Source: Imbricaverruca yamaguchii
Taxonomy: Eukaryota; Arthropoda; Thecostraca; Neoverrucidae
NCBI GenBank assembly: GCA_034440575.1
Contig: JAOTOL010001635.1
Location: forward strand, 2,835,001 to 2,899,000
Reading direction: 5' to 3'
Length of the DNA stretch: 64,000 nt
Below, piece by piece: positions 47,359 to 57,589 of the stretch (positions are counted from its first letter, which is position 1; the number at the start of each line of letters is the position of its first letter). The position numbers and the translations under genes were made by a program. The notes beneath the pieces were generated by a model that did no database searches, was not told the origin of the DNA, and was given only the letters and a program-made list of their open reading frames with translations.

Positions 47359-47827
47359 TCAACGGCAGACATTGACGTGGCGCCCCTGTTCGCCCGACAG
47401 TTCGGCCACACTCAAGGTGGTAGTATTTACTGGCACGAAGCAGTGCAGAGACTGTGTTCCCTGGACCGTCAGAGCTTTGGCGAAGCGGGTCTTTAGATCA
47501 TGAGCTGTGGATTCGATATCGACTTGGCTAACGAACAAAGAGATAATTGATGTTTGGAATTGTTCGGCCAGGAAGGTGTACACTTCTGAGGCTGTCGTGA
47601 TCTGATGTGTGCGCGGACGGCAGAGATTTTCTCTCGCAGTCGCCCGTTTCATTGTGCCGCCGATGCCGTCACACGCCCCCTTCCCATCAGCTGTTCCAGA
47701 GAACTGCCAATCACATTTTAATCCAAAGTCTGTCTCGTGCTGGCAGATGTTAATAAAGTTGAAATGATTTTTGTATTGTCCCGCGCAACCATCAGAAAAG
47801 TAATGATTTTTAGTCAGATTGGGAATC
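47359..47827 (-). pseudogene. Family B gene fragment, left arm of FB3
   Basis: Minus-strand mirror of the plus-strand fragment at 48212-48691, differing at a few residues (for example TTTLSVAE against TTTMSVAE, EQGRHVN against EQGCHVN). It ends with a stop at 47359. For content see the right-arm copy. Confidence 0.65.
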
Positions 47828-48211
47828 CGAGTCTTCAGTTACGGGATTAGTTTTTTTTTCTCAAAAAGGCATGAACAGAAGTCGCGTTATGTTTTACCGA
47901 GTTTGACACCATGCAAAAGCTCTGATGGACAGTAACATCGTCCTCTCGCCAATAGAAGATGAATGGGTGTATGGTGCATTGTCCCACATCCCAATGCTAT
48001 CTCTGAACCTCGTCCTGGATAACAAAAGTAAAATTTTCCGAAAAATATCCTACAACCTCTTCTTCCCCAGGAGGAAGTGATTACCTGAGGAATGCAAGTG
48101 TTTTGCTCTGATTAGCCGACACGTAATGATGTTTGGTCAGTTTTACGACCGCACTGCTTAAACTCTGTAGAAGTTCATGCCTTTTTGAGAGAAAAAAAAC
48201 TAATCCCGTAA

Positions 48212-48691
48212 CTGAAGACTCGGATTCACAATCTGACTAAAAATCATTACTTTTCTGATGGTTGCGCGGGACAATACAAAAATCATTTCAACTTTATTAA
48301 CATCTGCCAGCACGAGACAGACTTTGGATTAAAATGTGACTGGCAGTTCTTTGGAACAGCTCATGGGAAGGGGGCGTGTGACGGCATCGGCGGCACAATG
48401 AAACGGGCGACTGCGAGAGAAAATCTCTGCCGTCCGCGCACACATCAGATCACGACAGCCTCAGAAGTGTACACCTTCCTGGCCGAACAATTCCAAACAT
48501 CAATTATCTCTTTGTTCGTTAGCCAAGTCGATATCGAATCCACAGCTCATGATCTCAAGACCCGCTTCGCCAAAGCCCTGACGGTCCAGGGAACACAGTC
48601 TCTGCACTGCTTCGTGCCGGTAAATACTACCACCATGAGTGTGGCCGAACTGTCGGGCGAACAGGGGTGCCACGTCAATGTCTGCCGTTGA
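48212..48691 (+). pseudogene. Family B gene fragment, right arm of FB3
   Basis: An open frame of about 160 codons with YFSDGCAGQYKNHFNFINIC (48248-48307), then WQFFGTAHGKGACDGIGGTM and KRATARENLCRP, and a C-terminal LHCFVP segment, ending at 48691. From memory this is a second, very abundant unnamed invertebrate protein family whose members share 'SDG-(C/A)-A-x-Q-(Y/F)-K-N' and 'HGK-x-x-C-D-G-(I/V)-G-G-T-(M/V)-K-R'. The SDG...QYKN block looks like the second Asp of an RNase H-fold (DDE-type) nuclease, but that is inference. The frame lacks its N-terminal half, which neither arm nor centre supplies in recognisable form. Confidence 0.65.
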
Positions 48692-49676
48692 ATGATGGAT
48701 CAGTGTCTAGGTAGCCACTCCAGTGAAGCATGTATTCATAGAACAATACATTGCACCTGTCATTAAACCTGCCTGTATACAGACCAGTGTATGTTTTCCT
48801 GTATACCCATATACACGACCACCACCAAAAATATAGGCGAGTTCTACCGTTGTCCTTCCAGCCATAACGATCTGTTACTAGTGACTAAATATCTTGAATG
48901 CGGACGTTTATTGGACTTGACTATTAGCGTTGCTCAAACGATTGAATATGCAACTTAATTCGAATTAAGCATCCAAAAAACAACAACTATAGTCTCCCTT
49001 CTCCCGTCAATAAATGCTAAAGGTCAACTATTTGCTTAAATGGCCCCTAGGAGGTCACCAAAGGTCAGTCAAATTCATGGAACTAAAATGCAGATCAGAT
49101 AAGGTCACCCGAGGCCATCGGAGGTTGCAAGGCTACCAGATCACGAATCAAACTGATTTCAACCCTGAGTGGCCCACAATCGGGTGCCATTGATGACGTC
49201 ATCGCTCCATACTCTGATTTTTAATACATAATCTAGAAAAAACATATCTCCAATTTCTTTTGTAGTCAAGGACAACACACTACACAACAATATAAAAATG
49301 TAAAAACTTGATATTTTCCATGCGCTCGTTAGGATATGCGTCACGTGACCAAAAAAGAAACTGTCAAATTGAATAATAAAGCACTGGAACGTGATCATTG
49401 GTCTATTATGAATCCAGCGATATATTCGTTTATGCAATGATGTTGATTATAGTAAAAGTTATGGCCATTTAAACTTAACCCTGTATCGTGACCATCAAAA
49501 AATGCCTGAGGCTATAACGCACGTGCAGTTGGTCAGATCGAAATGGGAGTATCACCATTGGATTTGGGGCGCTCAATTACCCCTGTCCACCAATTTATGA
49601 AGAAATCTGGAATGGGTCGGTGTGTGGGTGTGGCGCGTATTGGTGGACCGCACCAATACGCGTGCGGTCCACCAAT

Positions 49677-50054
49677 CCTACTCACCATTGTCGTCATGTT
49701 TTGCTGTGGGATATACAAATTGAAGGAGAGTTGGACTTTTTGGCACCGTGCAATACTACGCAATATTTAGTGTAATTATACCCCGAATGAGGAATAAACA
49801 TTCTCTTCCGGTACAATATCAATCACAAGTTTTGTGGAGTATACGTAATATATGGTGTAAAACTATTTCTGGATTTCTGGGTCTACGCCGGGAGTAAAAA
49901 ATTAAGAAAAGGTTGCACTTTTTGGCATCTTAGAATTACTCCGGTCTCTGGTGTAAGTTTTTTCCATATGGGGTATAATATGCATGCAGCAGCATTCGTG
50001 CATCAGCGTTTGCAGGTTGCTCACACGGCACCATCTAACGCTTCCATTTTTTAG
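49677..50054. other. Intron 12, unassigned
   Basis: AT-rich; no feature recognised. Confidence 0.5.
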
Positions 50055-50331
50055 TATCCTCATCCCCTGAACCTCCGGACATCCTACGCGAGAGCTCGCT
50101 ACCTGAGAACCCTGGCCCGGCGGGTGTCGGCCAACGACGACCTACTCGTCCCTGCCGCTGTCACGGTGTCGCATGTGGTGCTGGTTGCCGGTACAGCGGA
50201 CGGACGAACGACCCGGTACAGCGCCGGCTCGTACCCAACTGCACCCGAGGGGAGTCACTGACGTCACCTGCTGCCCGCAGACGGCGACCCAGCTGACTAC
50301 CGGTCTAGAGACCCGGTGGATTCTCCTGACG
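50055..50331 (+). other. GC-rich exon-like segment of unknown role
   Basis: A 277-bp island much richer in GC than its surroundings, bounded by a weak acceptor (TTTTTTAG, 50054) and a good donor (GGTAAGT, 50332), with a second good acceptor inside (CTGCCCGCAG, 50280). Two frames are open for more than 60 codons from 50055, neither with a recognised motif. Exon 12 joins exon 13 in phase without it, so it is not needed for the A2M frame. One phase-neutral reading (50055-50165 spliced to 50281-50331) would insert a Pro/Glu/Asp-rich linker. It could be an alternative exon, an exon of another gene, or a decayed duplicate. Confidence 0.35.
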
Positions 50332-51160
50332 GTAAGTTCAGGATCAAAAGTTCATCAGTTGTCATACTCATCAATTTTCGTTAGCATCTGGGAGTACAAA
50401 CGTCAGACAGTATCTCGAACATTGTGCGACGAAAACTACTGGCCACATCGCTCGCTGACGGCTTCGTTGACTATTGTGGCACAGTGGCGAGAAACATGGC
50501 TCCCTGCGCCACAATAGTGTGTACCGACCACCAGTTGACCTTAACATAAAACTTGACAGGCACGCTCTGATGGGCTGTCGTTATATCCAAGCGAGTGTTC
50601 AGTTGGGCCACACACGATGTTATTTGTTTGTAGGATGACACAATGGCAATTAAACAAAATATCCAAGGGGAGTATGTTTTAGAGTGCAATGCTGTGCTTA
50701 GGTGGCTCTCAGGGGGAGTACTGTCAGCGAGATTACGAGAGTTCAATATTAAACACGAAGTTAAATATCACACGTGCCGGGACTGTGTACATTTTGAATG
50801 CTGTGGCCTAGAATTACAATGATGCTGCAACCAAACTAGGCAGAGCAATTCTCTATCAACAGGCTTGTTTCAATTGCGTGTCAACTGAATTCACCTTCAC
50901 ATAAAACCTTGAGGCCATGCTTGGGCATTCCTATGAAACTTGTGGCGGGCCCCAACATCATTTCCATCCTTAATCAGTAGGTCGTTGGGTGCACACTAGG
51001 ATGGGGAGAGGTGCATGCTTAGAGACGTGTCGCTCCATTGAGGCCATTTTCCCCCTCCTTTAAACATTTTGGGGTGATGTCTGGCCCAACTCACCGAACA
51101 CTTTCCGCTGACACCTCTTTCATTCGCGTGCGATGCTTAGTTTAGAGATAAGAGGGAGGT
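50332..51160. other. Intron 12, unassigned
   Basis: No feature recognised. Confidence 0.5.
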
Positions 51161-51164
51161 TATG

Positions 51165-51335
51165 TATCACCCCTCCCCCCCCGAGACGGGTGTGAGGATA
51201 TGACCAGAAGGACGGAGAGAGTTCAAGTGATCGAGTTTTGCAAGCAAGTTCAGGGCTAGCATACATTTACGTTAACCCTCCCTGTCTTCCCAGTCATATC
51301 CTCACGCCCCGTCTCGGGGGGTCATACATACCCCG
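51165..51335. repeat. Short inverted repeat at the head of an R-B copy
   Basis: CCCGAGACGGGTGTGAGGATATGAC (in part) near 51180-51203 is the inverse of GTCATATCCTCACGCCCCGT near 51293-51312, with about 90 bp between. Confidence 0.7.
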
Positions 51336-51965
51336 TCTAATCTCCAAAGTAGTAAGCGCCGCACGAAAACAAAAGAGATGTCATCGGAAAGCACTCGACG
51401 AGTAGGGCCAGAACCCATCCGCAAAATGTTATCCCCGAAAAGTGACGTCACTATGGGACCAAGGTTCTCACGACTTACATCATGTTTTTAGCTCTGGAGA
51501 GTTCATTTTGGGGAGATTAAGAACAAATGTATTTGAAATCGGAAAAGGAAGGCGAAATCGACATTGGCCCCAACATTTTTGCACTTCCAAAAATAAATTA
51601 TTCTTAAATTTAAAAACGTTGAGTTTTCAATCTTCTTAAATTTTTATCTGTAAAATGGTAGAACGGACCGAAAAACATTGTTCGAAGTCCACTTGCTTCC
51701 ATAAAAATGCTTACTTTACCAAGAATCTTCGATTTTATCCCTAATGGACAAACATACGAAACTAATAAGTAATAAAAAACGGAACAAAATCAAAAAATGC
51801 TCTGGCACGTTTTGTTTCATCTCTAAAGATACCCAAATGCTGAAAGTTTCATTAAAATATCTTTATCCGTTAAAGCGTGAAGACTGGTTAAACTTCTTTG
51901 GAGGTGACCACACTTGACCTTGATTAGCTCGTTGACCCTAGATGACCTCATCAAAAGTTGTCGCC
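51285..51965 (+). repeat. Dispersed repeat family R-B, copy 3
   Basis: Collinear with 31725-32400: GTCTCGGGGGGTCATACA head, GCACGAAAACAAAAGAGATG, CACTCGACGAGTAGGGCCAG, GCTGAAAGTTTCATTAAAAT and the TTGACCTTGATTAGC half-site region. The 3' end is shorter than in the long copy. Confidence 0.8.
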
Positions 51966-52141
51966 TATATCCAACCTGCACTTGCGTGCGCACGCAGAAA
52001 TCTAAGCTAAGCCTCACATATTTATCCTGTTATGTATTGTTTCTCAGCCAAATGTATCTGTGCATATGGTGACGCTGTAAGGGGCCGCTCGGTGACTTGA
52101 TATCCGTCGTGTGACCGATGACCTCTTGCCGTATCTGACAG

Positions 52142-52230
52142 GTACATTCTCGCTCGGCATCGAGTACGATGCTTACTGGAACATCTTCATCTGGGAGACG
52201 ATTTATGCGGATTCGCTCGTGGCATTCGAT
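52142..52230 (+). CDS. A2M/TEP-like gene, exon 13 (MG6 end / pre-bait)
   Basis: Acceptor CGTATCTGACAG, donor GTAAGC. The base carried from exon 12 completes an Arg codon, then TFSLGIEYDAYWNIFIWETI and YADSLVAFD follow, ending in phase 0. An aromatic-rich stretch leading to 'D-x-x-x-A-F-x' and then 'x-A-G-L-x-x-L-T-D' (exon 14) is the family layout just before the bait region. No stop intervenes and the phases agree with both neighbours, although the first half of this exon is not conserved enough to recognise alone. Confidence 0.78.
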
Positions 52231-52725
52231 GTAAGCATTCTCTTCTGTCATTCCGCAAAAGCTGCCCATGTTTCCGAGTCTCGATGTATAATGCAGATTT
52301 CTTAATTTTAACTATATAATAGCTGTCACAGGGAACTAAGGTATCTATGAATAGTGTAAGAATGTTGTTATTGCCAATGTAGATCTGCTTTCTATGATTT
52401 GCTCAGCTTATATGATGTATCTGTTTGTTTGTTTGTGATCTGTTTGTGATCATCACTCCATACATGATTGATGTCGCGTACTTAATGGAGGCTGCCCAAC
52501 AGCGAGAACCTTCTCTCAGGATGACCTCATAAATCGCTTCATGCCTGCTTTTAGTTATAGTTAAGTGACTGCATGCTGTTTGCCAATTTAAGGTCACGAA
52601 TGTGGATGAAATGTCCAGCAAATTTCGTTCTTGGCTCCATCAGTTGCTTAGACCTCAATCATGAGTCATGCATCATCCGCCAAACTGCATTACAATGGAA
52701 TCAACATATTTTTATCGTTCCCAGG

Positions 52726-52778
<53 letters not shown>

Positions 52779-53884
52779 TGTTACCTAATTGGTGGTGATG
52801 ACGGACGGTGACTGGTAACTGATGACTGACGGATGGCGACTGATTACTGGTGGATGGTGATTGGTCGACGATCGGCGTGATCAGCTGACGTATCTCGTTA
52901 AGACTGTGGTCTCTCCTCAGAATTGGGCGGGGCTTATGTTTACCGACCTGCAGCACCAGGCCAGAACCTGTGCGGCTGAGGTGGCCGATTCGCCGCCGGA
53001 ATATGTTCATTATTACGATAAGATTATCTAGGCCGCGTCTTATGATGATCAAGGAGCGTTATTTTGCGATGAAGGTACACAAGTAGGACGACGCAATATG
53101 ACAACATATCGGTTGTGGGCACGTTTTCGCATCGCCGCTAGATCTCTTTCCGTCATGATTCTCGCCTTTTTAGTGACTTTAGTGATTGACAGTTGTCATA
53201 AGGCTAGCACAGTCCTTGGAGTGATGTAACTTCGACGTACACTTAATACGTGCATAGCGCGCACAAGCGAGCGTGTGCAATGCGCAAGTGCTTGCCATGG
53301 CCAGTATTTCACTCATCGTTGTTGATTGCATCTCACACTTTTGCTTTGGTGGGTTGTGGCTACGAATGACCTAATTTGAATCACTGCGTTTCGGATGCGT
53401 TGAACCTAAAGTTAGTTCATCTATTGAATGAAGCGTCAGGAACCAAGTTTGCAATCATATTTATGTTGAACGTGACGTCATATAAACCTTTTCCAGGGCT
53501 TATACATTGGTTAGAAAAAATTGCAATATTTCACTGATTTCAGTGGAAGTACATGCGCCCAAATTTTTAACTGTTAGGTACTGATATATCGATAAGTCGG
53601 AGAAGCTAGCCCCACTATCACTAGCAGCAGAACATCTGAATTCAAGGCAGGAGGCAGGTCACGAATAAAGCAGTACTTCTCAGCGCCATATATATTAGGG
53701 ATGAAGTAGATCCTTTGAGGGGAGCTTCACCCATCGGCCCAGGAATAGTTGGTTCGGTCGCCCATGATCACAGAAACATCCAGGACAATTGCATACACAA
53801 CACATTCAGGACATTCAGGACAATTATAGCAGGTAGTACTACATTGCATAATAGTGCTCCGTCCACCACGTAGTCTTCTTCAGC
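52231..53884. repeat. Intron 13, first part
   Basis: Includes a (TA)24 tract at 52731-52778 and a degenerate GATGGTGACTGGT-type short repeat at 52790-52870. The remainder has no recognised feature. Confidence 0.6.
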
Positions 53885-55062
53885 CCACGTCCCGGTGTGT
53901 GTAACTCTGCCAGTGACGATGCTCCGTCCTCGAGTCCGTCCTTCTTCATCCCACGTCCCGGTGTGTGTACCTCTGCCAGTGACGGTGCTCCGTCCTCGCA
54001 GTCTCTTCTTCAGCCCATGTCCCGGTGTGTGTACCTCTGCCAGTGACGGTGCTCCGTCCTCGAGTCCGTCCTTCTTCAGCCCACGTTCCGGTGTGTGTAC
54101 CTCTGCCAGTGACGGTGCTCCGTCCTCGCAGTCTCTTCTTCAGCCCACGTCCCGGTGTGTGTACCTCTGCCAGTGACGGCGCTCCGTCCTCGCAGTCTCT
54201 TCTTCAGCCCATGTCCCGGTGTGTGTACCTCTGCCAGTGACGGCGCTCCGTCCTCGCAGTCTCTTCTTCAGCCCATGTCCCGGTGTGTGTACCTCTGCCA
54301 GTGACGGCGCTCCGTCCTCGCAGTCTCTTCTTCAGCCCACGTCCCGGTGTGTGTACCTCTGCCAGTGACGGTGCTCCGTCCTCGAGTCCGTCCTTCTTCA
54401 TCCCACGTCTCGGTGTGTGTACCTCTGCCAGTGACGGCGCTCCGTCCTCGCAGTCTCTTCTTCAGCCCACGTCCCGGTGTGTATACCTCTGCCAGTGACG
54501 GTGCTCCGTCCTCGCAGTCTCTTCTTCAGCCCACGTCCCGGTGTGTGTACCTCTGCCAGTGACGGTGCTCCGTCCTCGCAGTCTCTTCTTCAGCCCACGT
54601 CCCGGTGTGTGTACCTCTGCCAGTGACGGTGCTCCGTCCTCGCAGTCTCTTCTTCAGCCCACGTCCCGGTGTGTGTACCTCTGCCAGTGACGGCGCTCCG
54701 TCCTCGCAGTCTCTTCTTCAGCCCACGTCCCGGTGTGTGTACCTCTGCCAGTGACGGCGCTCCGTCCTCGCAGTCTCTTCTTCAGCCCACGTCCCGGTGT
54801 GTGTACCTCTGCCAGTGACGGCGCTCCGTCCTCGCAGTCTCTTCTTCAGCCCACGTCCCGGTGTGTGTACCTCTGTCAGTGATGGTGCTCCGTCCTCGCA
54901 GTCTCTTCTTCAGCCCACGTCCCGGTGTGTGTACCTCTGCCAGTGACGGCGCTCCGTCCTCGCAGTCTCTTCTTCAGCCTATTATTCGATGTGTGCACAT
55001 CTCTCAGTGACGGTGCTCCGTCCTCCCCGTCTCTTCCTCAACCCATGCTCCTGCCCATGCTT
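53885..55062. repeat. 64-bp satellite, about 18 copies
   Basis: Units of 64 bp (for example CAGTGACGGCGCTCCGTCCT, CGCAGTCTCTTCTTCAGCCC, ACGTCCCGGTGTGTGTACCT). A variant unit (CTCGAGTCCGTCCTTCTTCA) is interspersed at the left. Each unit holds a near-perfect acceptor (TCTCTTCTTCAG) and, 12 bases on, a CGGTGTGTG donor-like site. Frames such as MCVPLPVTVLRP are artefacts. Confidence 0.95.
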
Positions 55063-55635
55063 CTCCGTCGCAGGTGCTCCATGTCTACACAATTGCTCAT
55101 CCCACTCACCAGCGATCTGTTCAACTCTGAAGCGAAGTATTCAACTGGGCACGAAGAGCTGAGAAATTACACCTTAATTCGGTTTTTATAGTAGCAGTTC
55201 TGGCGCTAATTCGTTAGTTTCGCTCCAGGCTCCCATAGCCGTTGCTCATTATCAGGATGAAGTGCATCTTTAGGTCACTCATTAAGCGTTTTATTCAATA
55301 AGTGATTTCGTGATCTGTGACGATACTCCTGGGGTCGTCTGGGATCGTGACCTTCATTCAAAATAGAGAATATGGTGCCAGCCGGTGTGAGCATGTTTTA
55401 TACCGTGTCAATGTCCGATACCATCCAGTTTTTTCTTTTGATCTGTTGTGAGTTTATTGAAACACATCAGAAAAATACTGAATTGTTATTGGTTGAGATT
55501 TTGCTCAATGTACTATTTTTTTTTAATGATCAGAAAGTGAAGTCTTGGTGGTCAGAAAGTATAAATTCAGACTCGGTGCCGTCCTTGTTGTGTTGTTTTC
55601 GATAGATTGGAAAACACCCGATCAAGGGACTCAGT
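55063..55635. other. Intron 13, unassigned
   Basis: No feature recognised. Confidence 0.45.
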
Positions 55636-55639
55636 TTAT

Positions 55640-55960
55640 GATATGCAATGCCGGCATTCCTCAATCCTACCACGACCTAGTTCGTCACATTTCGACCCTG
55701 GCTGAATTGACCCGGGCTCAGTCATTAGGAGCATGACCGAGAGCTTCTGTCTGAAGACATTGCAGCAACCTGAATTCTTCACATCTGGAGGCAGATTGTT
55801 CAACGTCCGGCATGCTCGCGGCATGAGGGGCGACGCGCGAATTCTCCGCGGCGTTGTGATACCTGGAGTTCATCGTTAGCCATTGCCCTTGTGATTCGTT
55901 TGGATACAGTTGAGCGACACTTCAGTTGACTGCGAAACATTTCGGGGCTATTGAACACAT
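55640..55960 (-). pseudogene. LINE C-terminal fragment
   Basis: On the minus strand, PRACRTLNNLPPDVKNSGCC then NVFRQKLSVML (55820-55730) matches the 'R..R.WN.LP.DV......FK.KL' end seen in several LINE and Penelope-type reverse transcriptases. Short and truncated. Confidence 0.5.
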
Positions 55961-56499
55961 TCATGACTTTTACACCTGGGTGTGTATTTGCCTACAATAT
56001 GAAGTCGTCCAATTTAAGCCACCCTAGCCAATATTTCAATGCTGACGACTCATGGTCCCGGTAGAGCAAGCCGGCCACAATCCTTGCGCCGAAGTTGATG
56101 CATATTTAATGTGCCGTTTCTCGGCTCTGCTACAGCTTCCTCAGACAGACACACAGTATATTATGCCAGGGAGCACATGTTCTTCAACTAGCACTCATCT
56201 CCTATTGTGAGAAAGCATATGGCGCAGTCCAGCGAGACCAAGGGGAATTCAGGTACACAGACACACAACAGTAGATACAAGCATATCTCATGACTTGTAT
56301 GAGTCAATTTTTAAACAAAGCAATTCCGCAGACTTCGTGAGTATTATTCCTAACTTGCCTGAATCAACGGAGCACTCCACAGGCATATTCTGTCTAGAAG
56401 ATTTAATAGCAACCATCTCAGTTGTGGCGGGATTTAGTTTTAATGGATGTTGAATGAAGCAGTAAAAGCGATTGCCGTAATTTATTTAATCTTTGGCTC

Positions 56500-56895
56500 A
56501 TGGCTGTGATTTTGTTTCCCTACTCGAAGTCGAGTTACTGCACATCATCGGCACACATGATAATCTTCCCGTGTGGGATATGTTGTGGGAGGTCATATAT
56601 TGTGGTACACGACTGGGCCCCAGATCGCGCTCCGTGCCACTCCATGTTTTGCCGGCAAAGGACTAGAATCTTTCACCGTTTGCGAGCCCTCAAGCCACGC
56701 GTCGAACCTGTCTGGCTGACGCCGTACTACCCAAGTTTGTCCATGAGGCAACTGTGCTCCACGCCGTCGAACGCCTTGGAGGTGTCAGCTGTTACCAGTG
56801 GGATGATCTCGCCTTGGCCGATCCTGAGGGTGGCATGGATGACCGTGACTAGTAGAGCCTTGTCGGTAGACAGGTCGGGCCTGGAGATGACATGA
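56500..56895 (-). pseudogene. LINE reverse-transcriptase fragment
   Basis: On the minus strand, VTADTSKAFDGVEHSCLMDK (about 56795-56736) is the RT palm block 'D-x-S-K-A-F-D-x-V-x-H-x-x-L', and KIIMCADDVQ (about 56560-56531) is the '(Y/F)ADD' catalytic block. Stops between them show decay. CR1-like by block spacing. Confidence 0.75.
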
Positions 56896-57124
56896 TAGCT
56901 GATGACTCCTTGGATATTATATCAGTTGTATACAGACAACACGACCGCAGTTGTTCGACCACCAGCAATATCGATTGCATTACAATATATCTGCCTGTTT
57001 GCAAGATATCGTCGAAAACGGAGAGGGTGGACGGATTCCGCCGCCCCTCCGGTGTTTATTTTTTCGTTTCGTTCGTTGGGTGATTCACGACGCACTTTCT
57101 GCACATTCACGGCTAATGACGTCG

Positions 57125-57240
57125 CTCACATTGTTTCGCCGGTAGGCCGCGGGATAAAAATATGTGCGGAGCGGTGTGAGTGCCGAACCCATGACCTTCG
57201 GTACCCAGAGCCCAACACCTTAACCACTTATAATTCACTA
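57125..57240 (-). repeat. tRNA-derived SINE remnant
   Basis: On the minus strand, AGTGGTTAAGGTGTTGGGCT resembles a tRNA 5' half with box A, and GGTCATGGGTTCGGCACTC carries a box-B-like GGGTTCG. No complete cloverleaf. Confidence 0.5.
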
Positions 57241-57299
57241 GTGGCTGTGATTTTATTTCGCTACCCGGAGTCGAGGAACTGCACATCAGGAGTCGAAGA

Positions 57300-57350
57300 A
57301 CTGGCTGGTGCTGACCGACCCAGGGCTGCAGACGCGTCTGTGATGCTTGA
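57300..57350 (+). pseudogene. Decayed partial duplicate of exon 14
   Basis: GGCTGGTGCTGACCGACCCA followed by GGGCTGCAGACGCGTCTGTG repeats the start of exon 14 (57392 onward) 89 bp upstream with two substitutions; a TGA replaces the Cys codon that follows in the true exon. Confidence 0.85.
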
Positions 57351-57381
57351 GGTGTCGTGTGACGGTCACTTGGTCTCACAG

Positions 57382-57565
57382 GTGGCCGGCTGGCTGGTGC
57401 TGACCGACGCAGGGCTGGAGACGCGTCTGTGCTCCTCCCGCCGGTCGCCGTACCCGATGTATGGCTGCTATGGGTTCGCTTGTGCTCTGCTGGCCAAGTC
57501 AGCCAGAGGCGCCCTGTTGTCCGAAGCCGGCTTGCAGATGCTCCACTCAGATGACTTCCAGTTCG
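57382..57565 (+). CDS. A2M/TEP-like gene, exon 14 (AGL segment, start of bait region)
   Basis: Acceptor TTGGTCTCACAG. From exon 13 the frame continues as VAGWLVLTDAGLETRLCSSR, RSPYPMYGCYGF, then LLSEAGLQMLHSDDFQF. '(F)-x-x-A-G-(L/W)-x-x-L-T-D' is the usual segment before the hypervariable bait (protease-target) region. The 3' boundary is uncertain: a possible donor (CGGTACTG) follows 57565, but the frame stays open into the 74-bp minisatellite as far as 57765. The following 'FPETWxW' start of MG8 and everything C-terminal were not found, so the gene continues beyond the window or through unrecognised exons. Confidence 0.75.
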
Positions 57566-57589
57566 GTACTGACGCGCGGCCCCCAACCA

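Larger units (their letters stand above)
46322..49655. mobile_element. Palindromic element FB3 (TA-flanked)
   Basis: A 3.3-kb element almost wholly made of two inverted arms of about 1.5 kb (46322-47877 and 48173-49655) around a 295-bp unique centre. Tips read TTGGTGCGGTCCACCAAT in each direction, themselves near-palindromic, and TA lies outside both ends. The right flank carries one extra copy of the tip motif (49658-49676). The arms differ by many substitutions and by a four- to five-fold 15-bp tandem repeat found only in the left arm (about 46644-46712). Each arm carries the 3' part of a family B gene, described separately. Confidence 0.8.

Noticed and set aside
50173..50517. Frame with LETRWILLT as a possible start of MG8 (FPETWxW)
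   Set aside because: The resemblance is limited to a few residues, it lies upstream of exons 13 and 14, which precede MG8 in the domain order, and its phase does not fit exon 13.
53895..54562. Repeated MCVPLPVTVLRP frames
   Set aside because: Artefacts of the 64-bp satellite.
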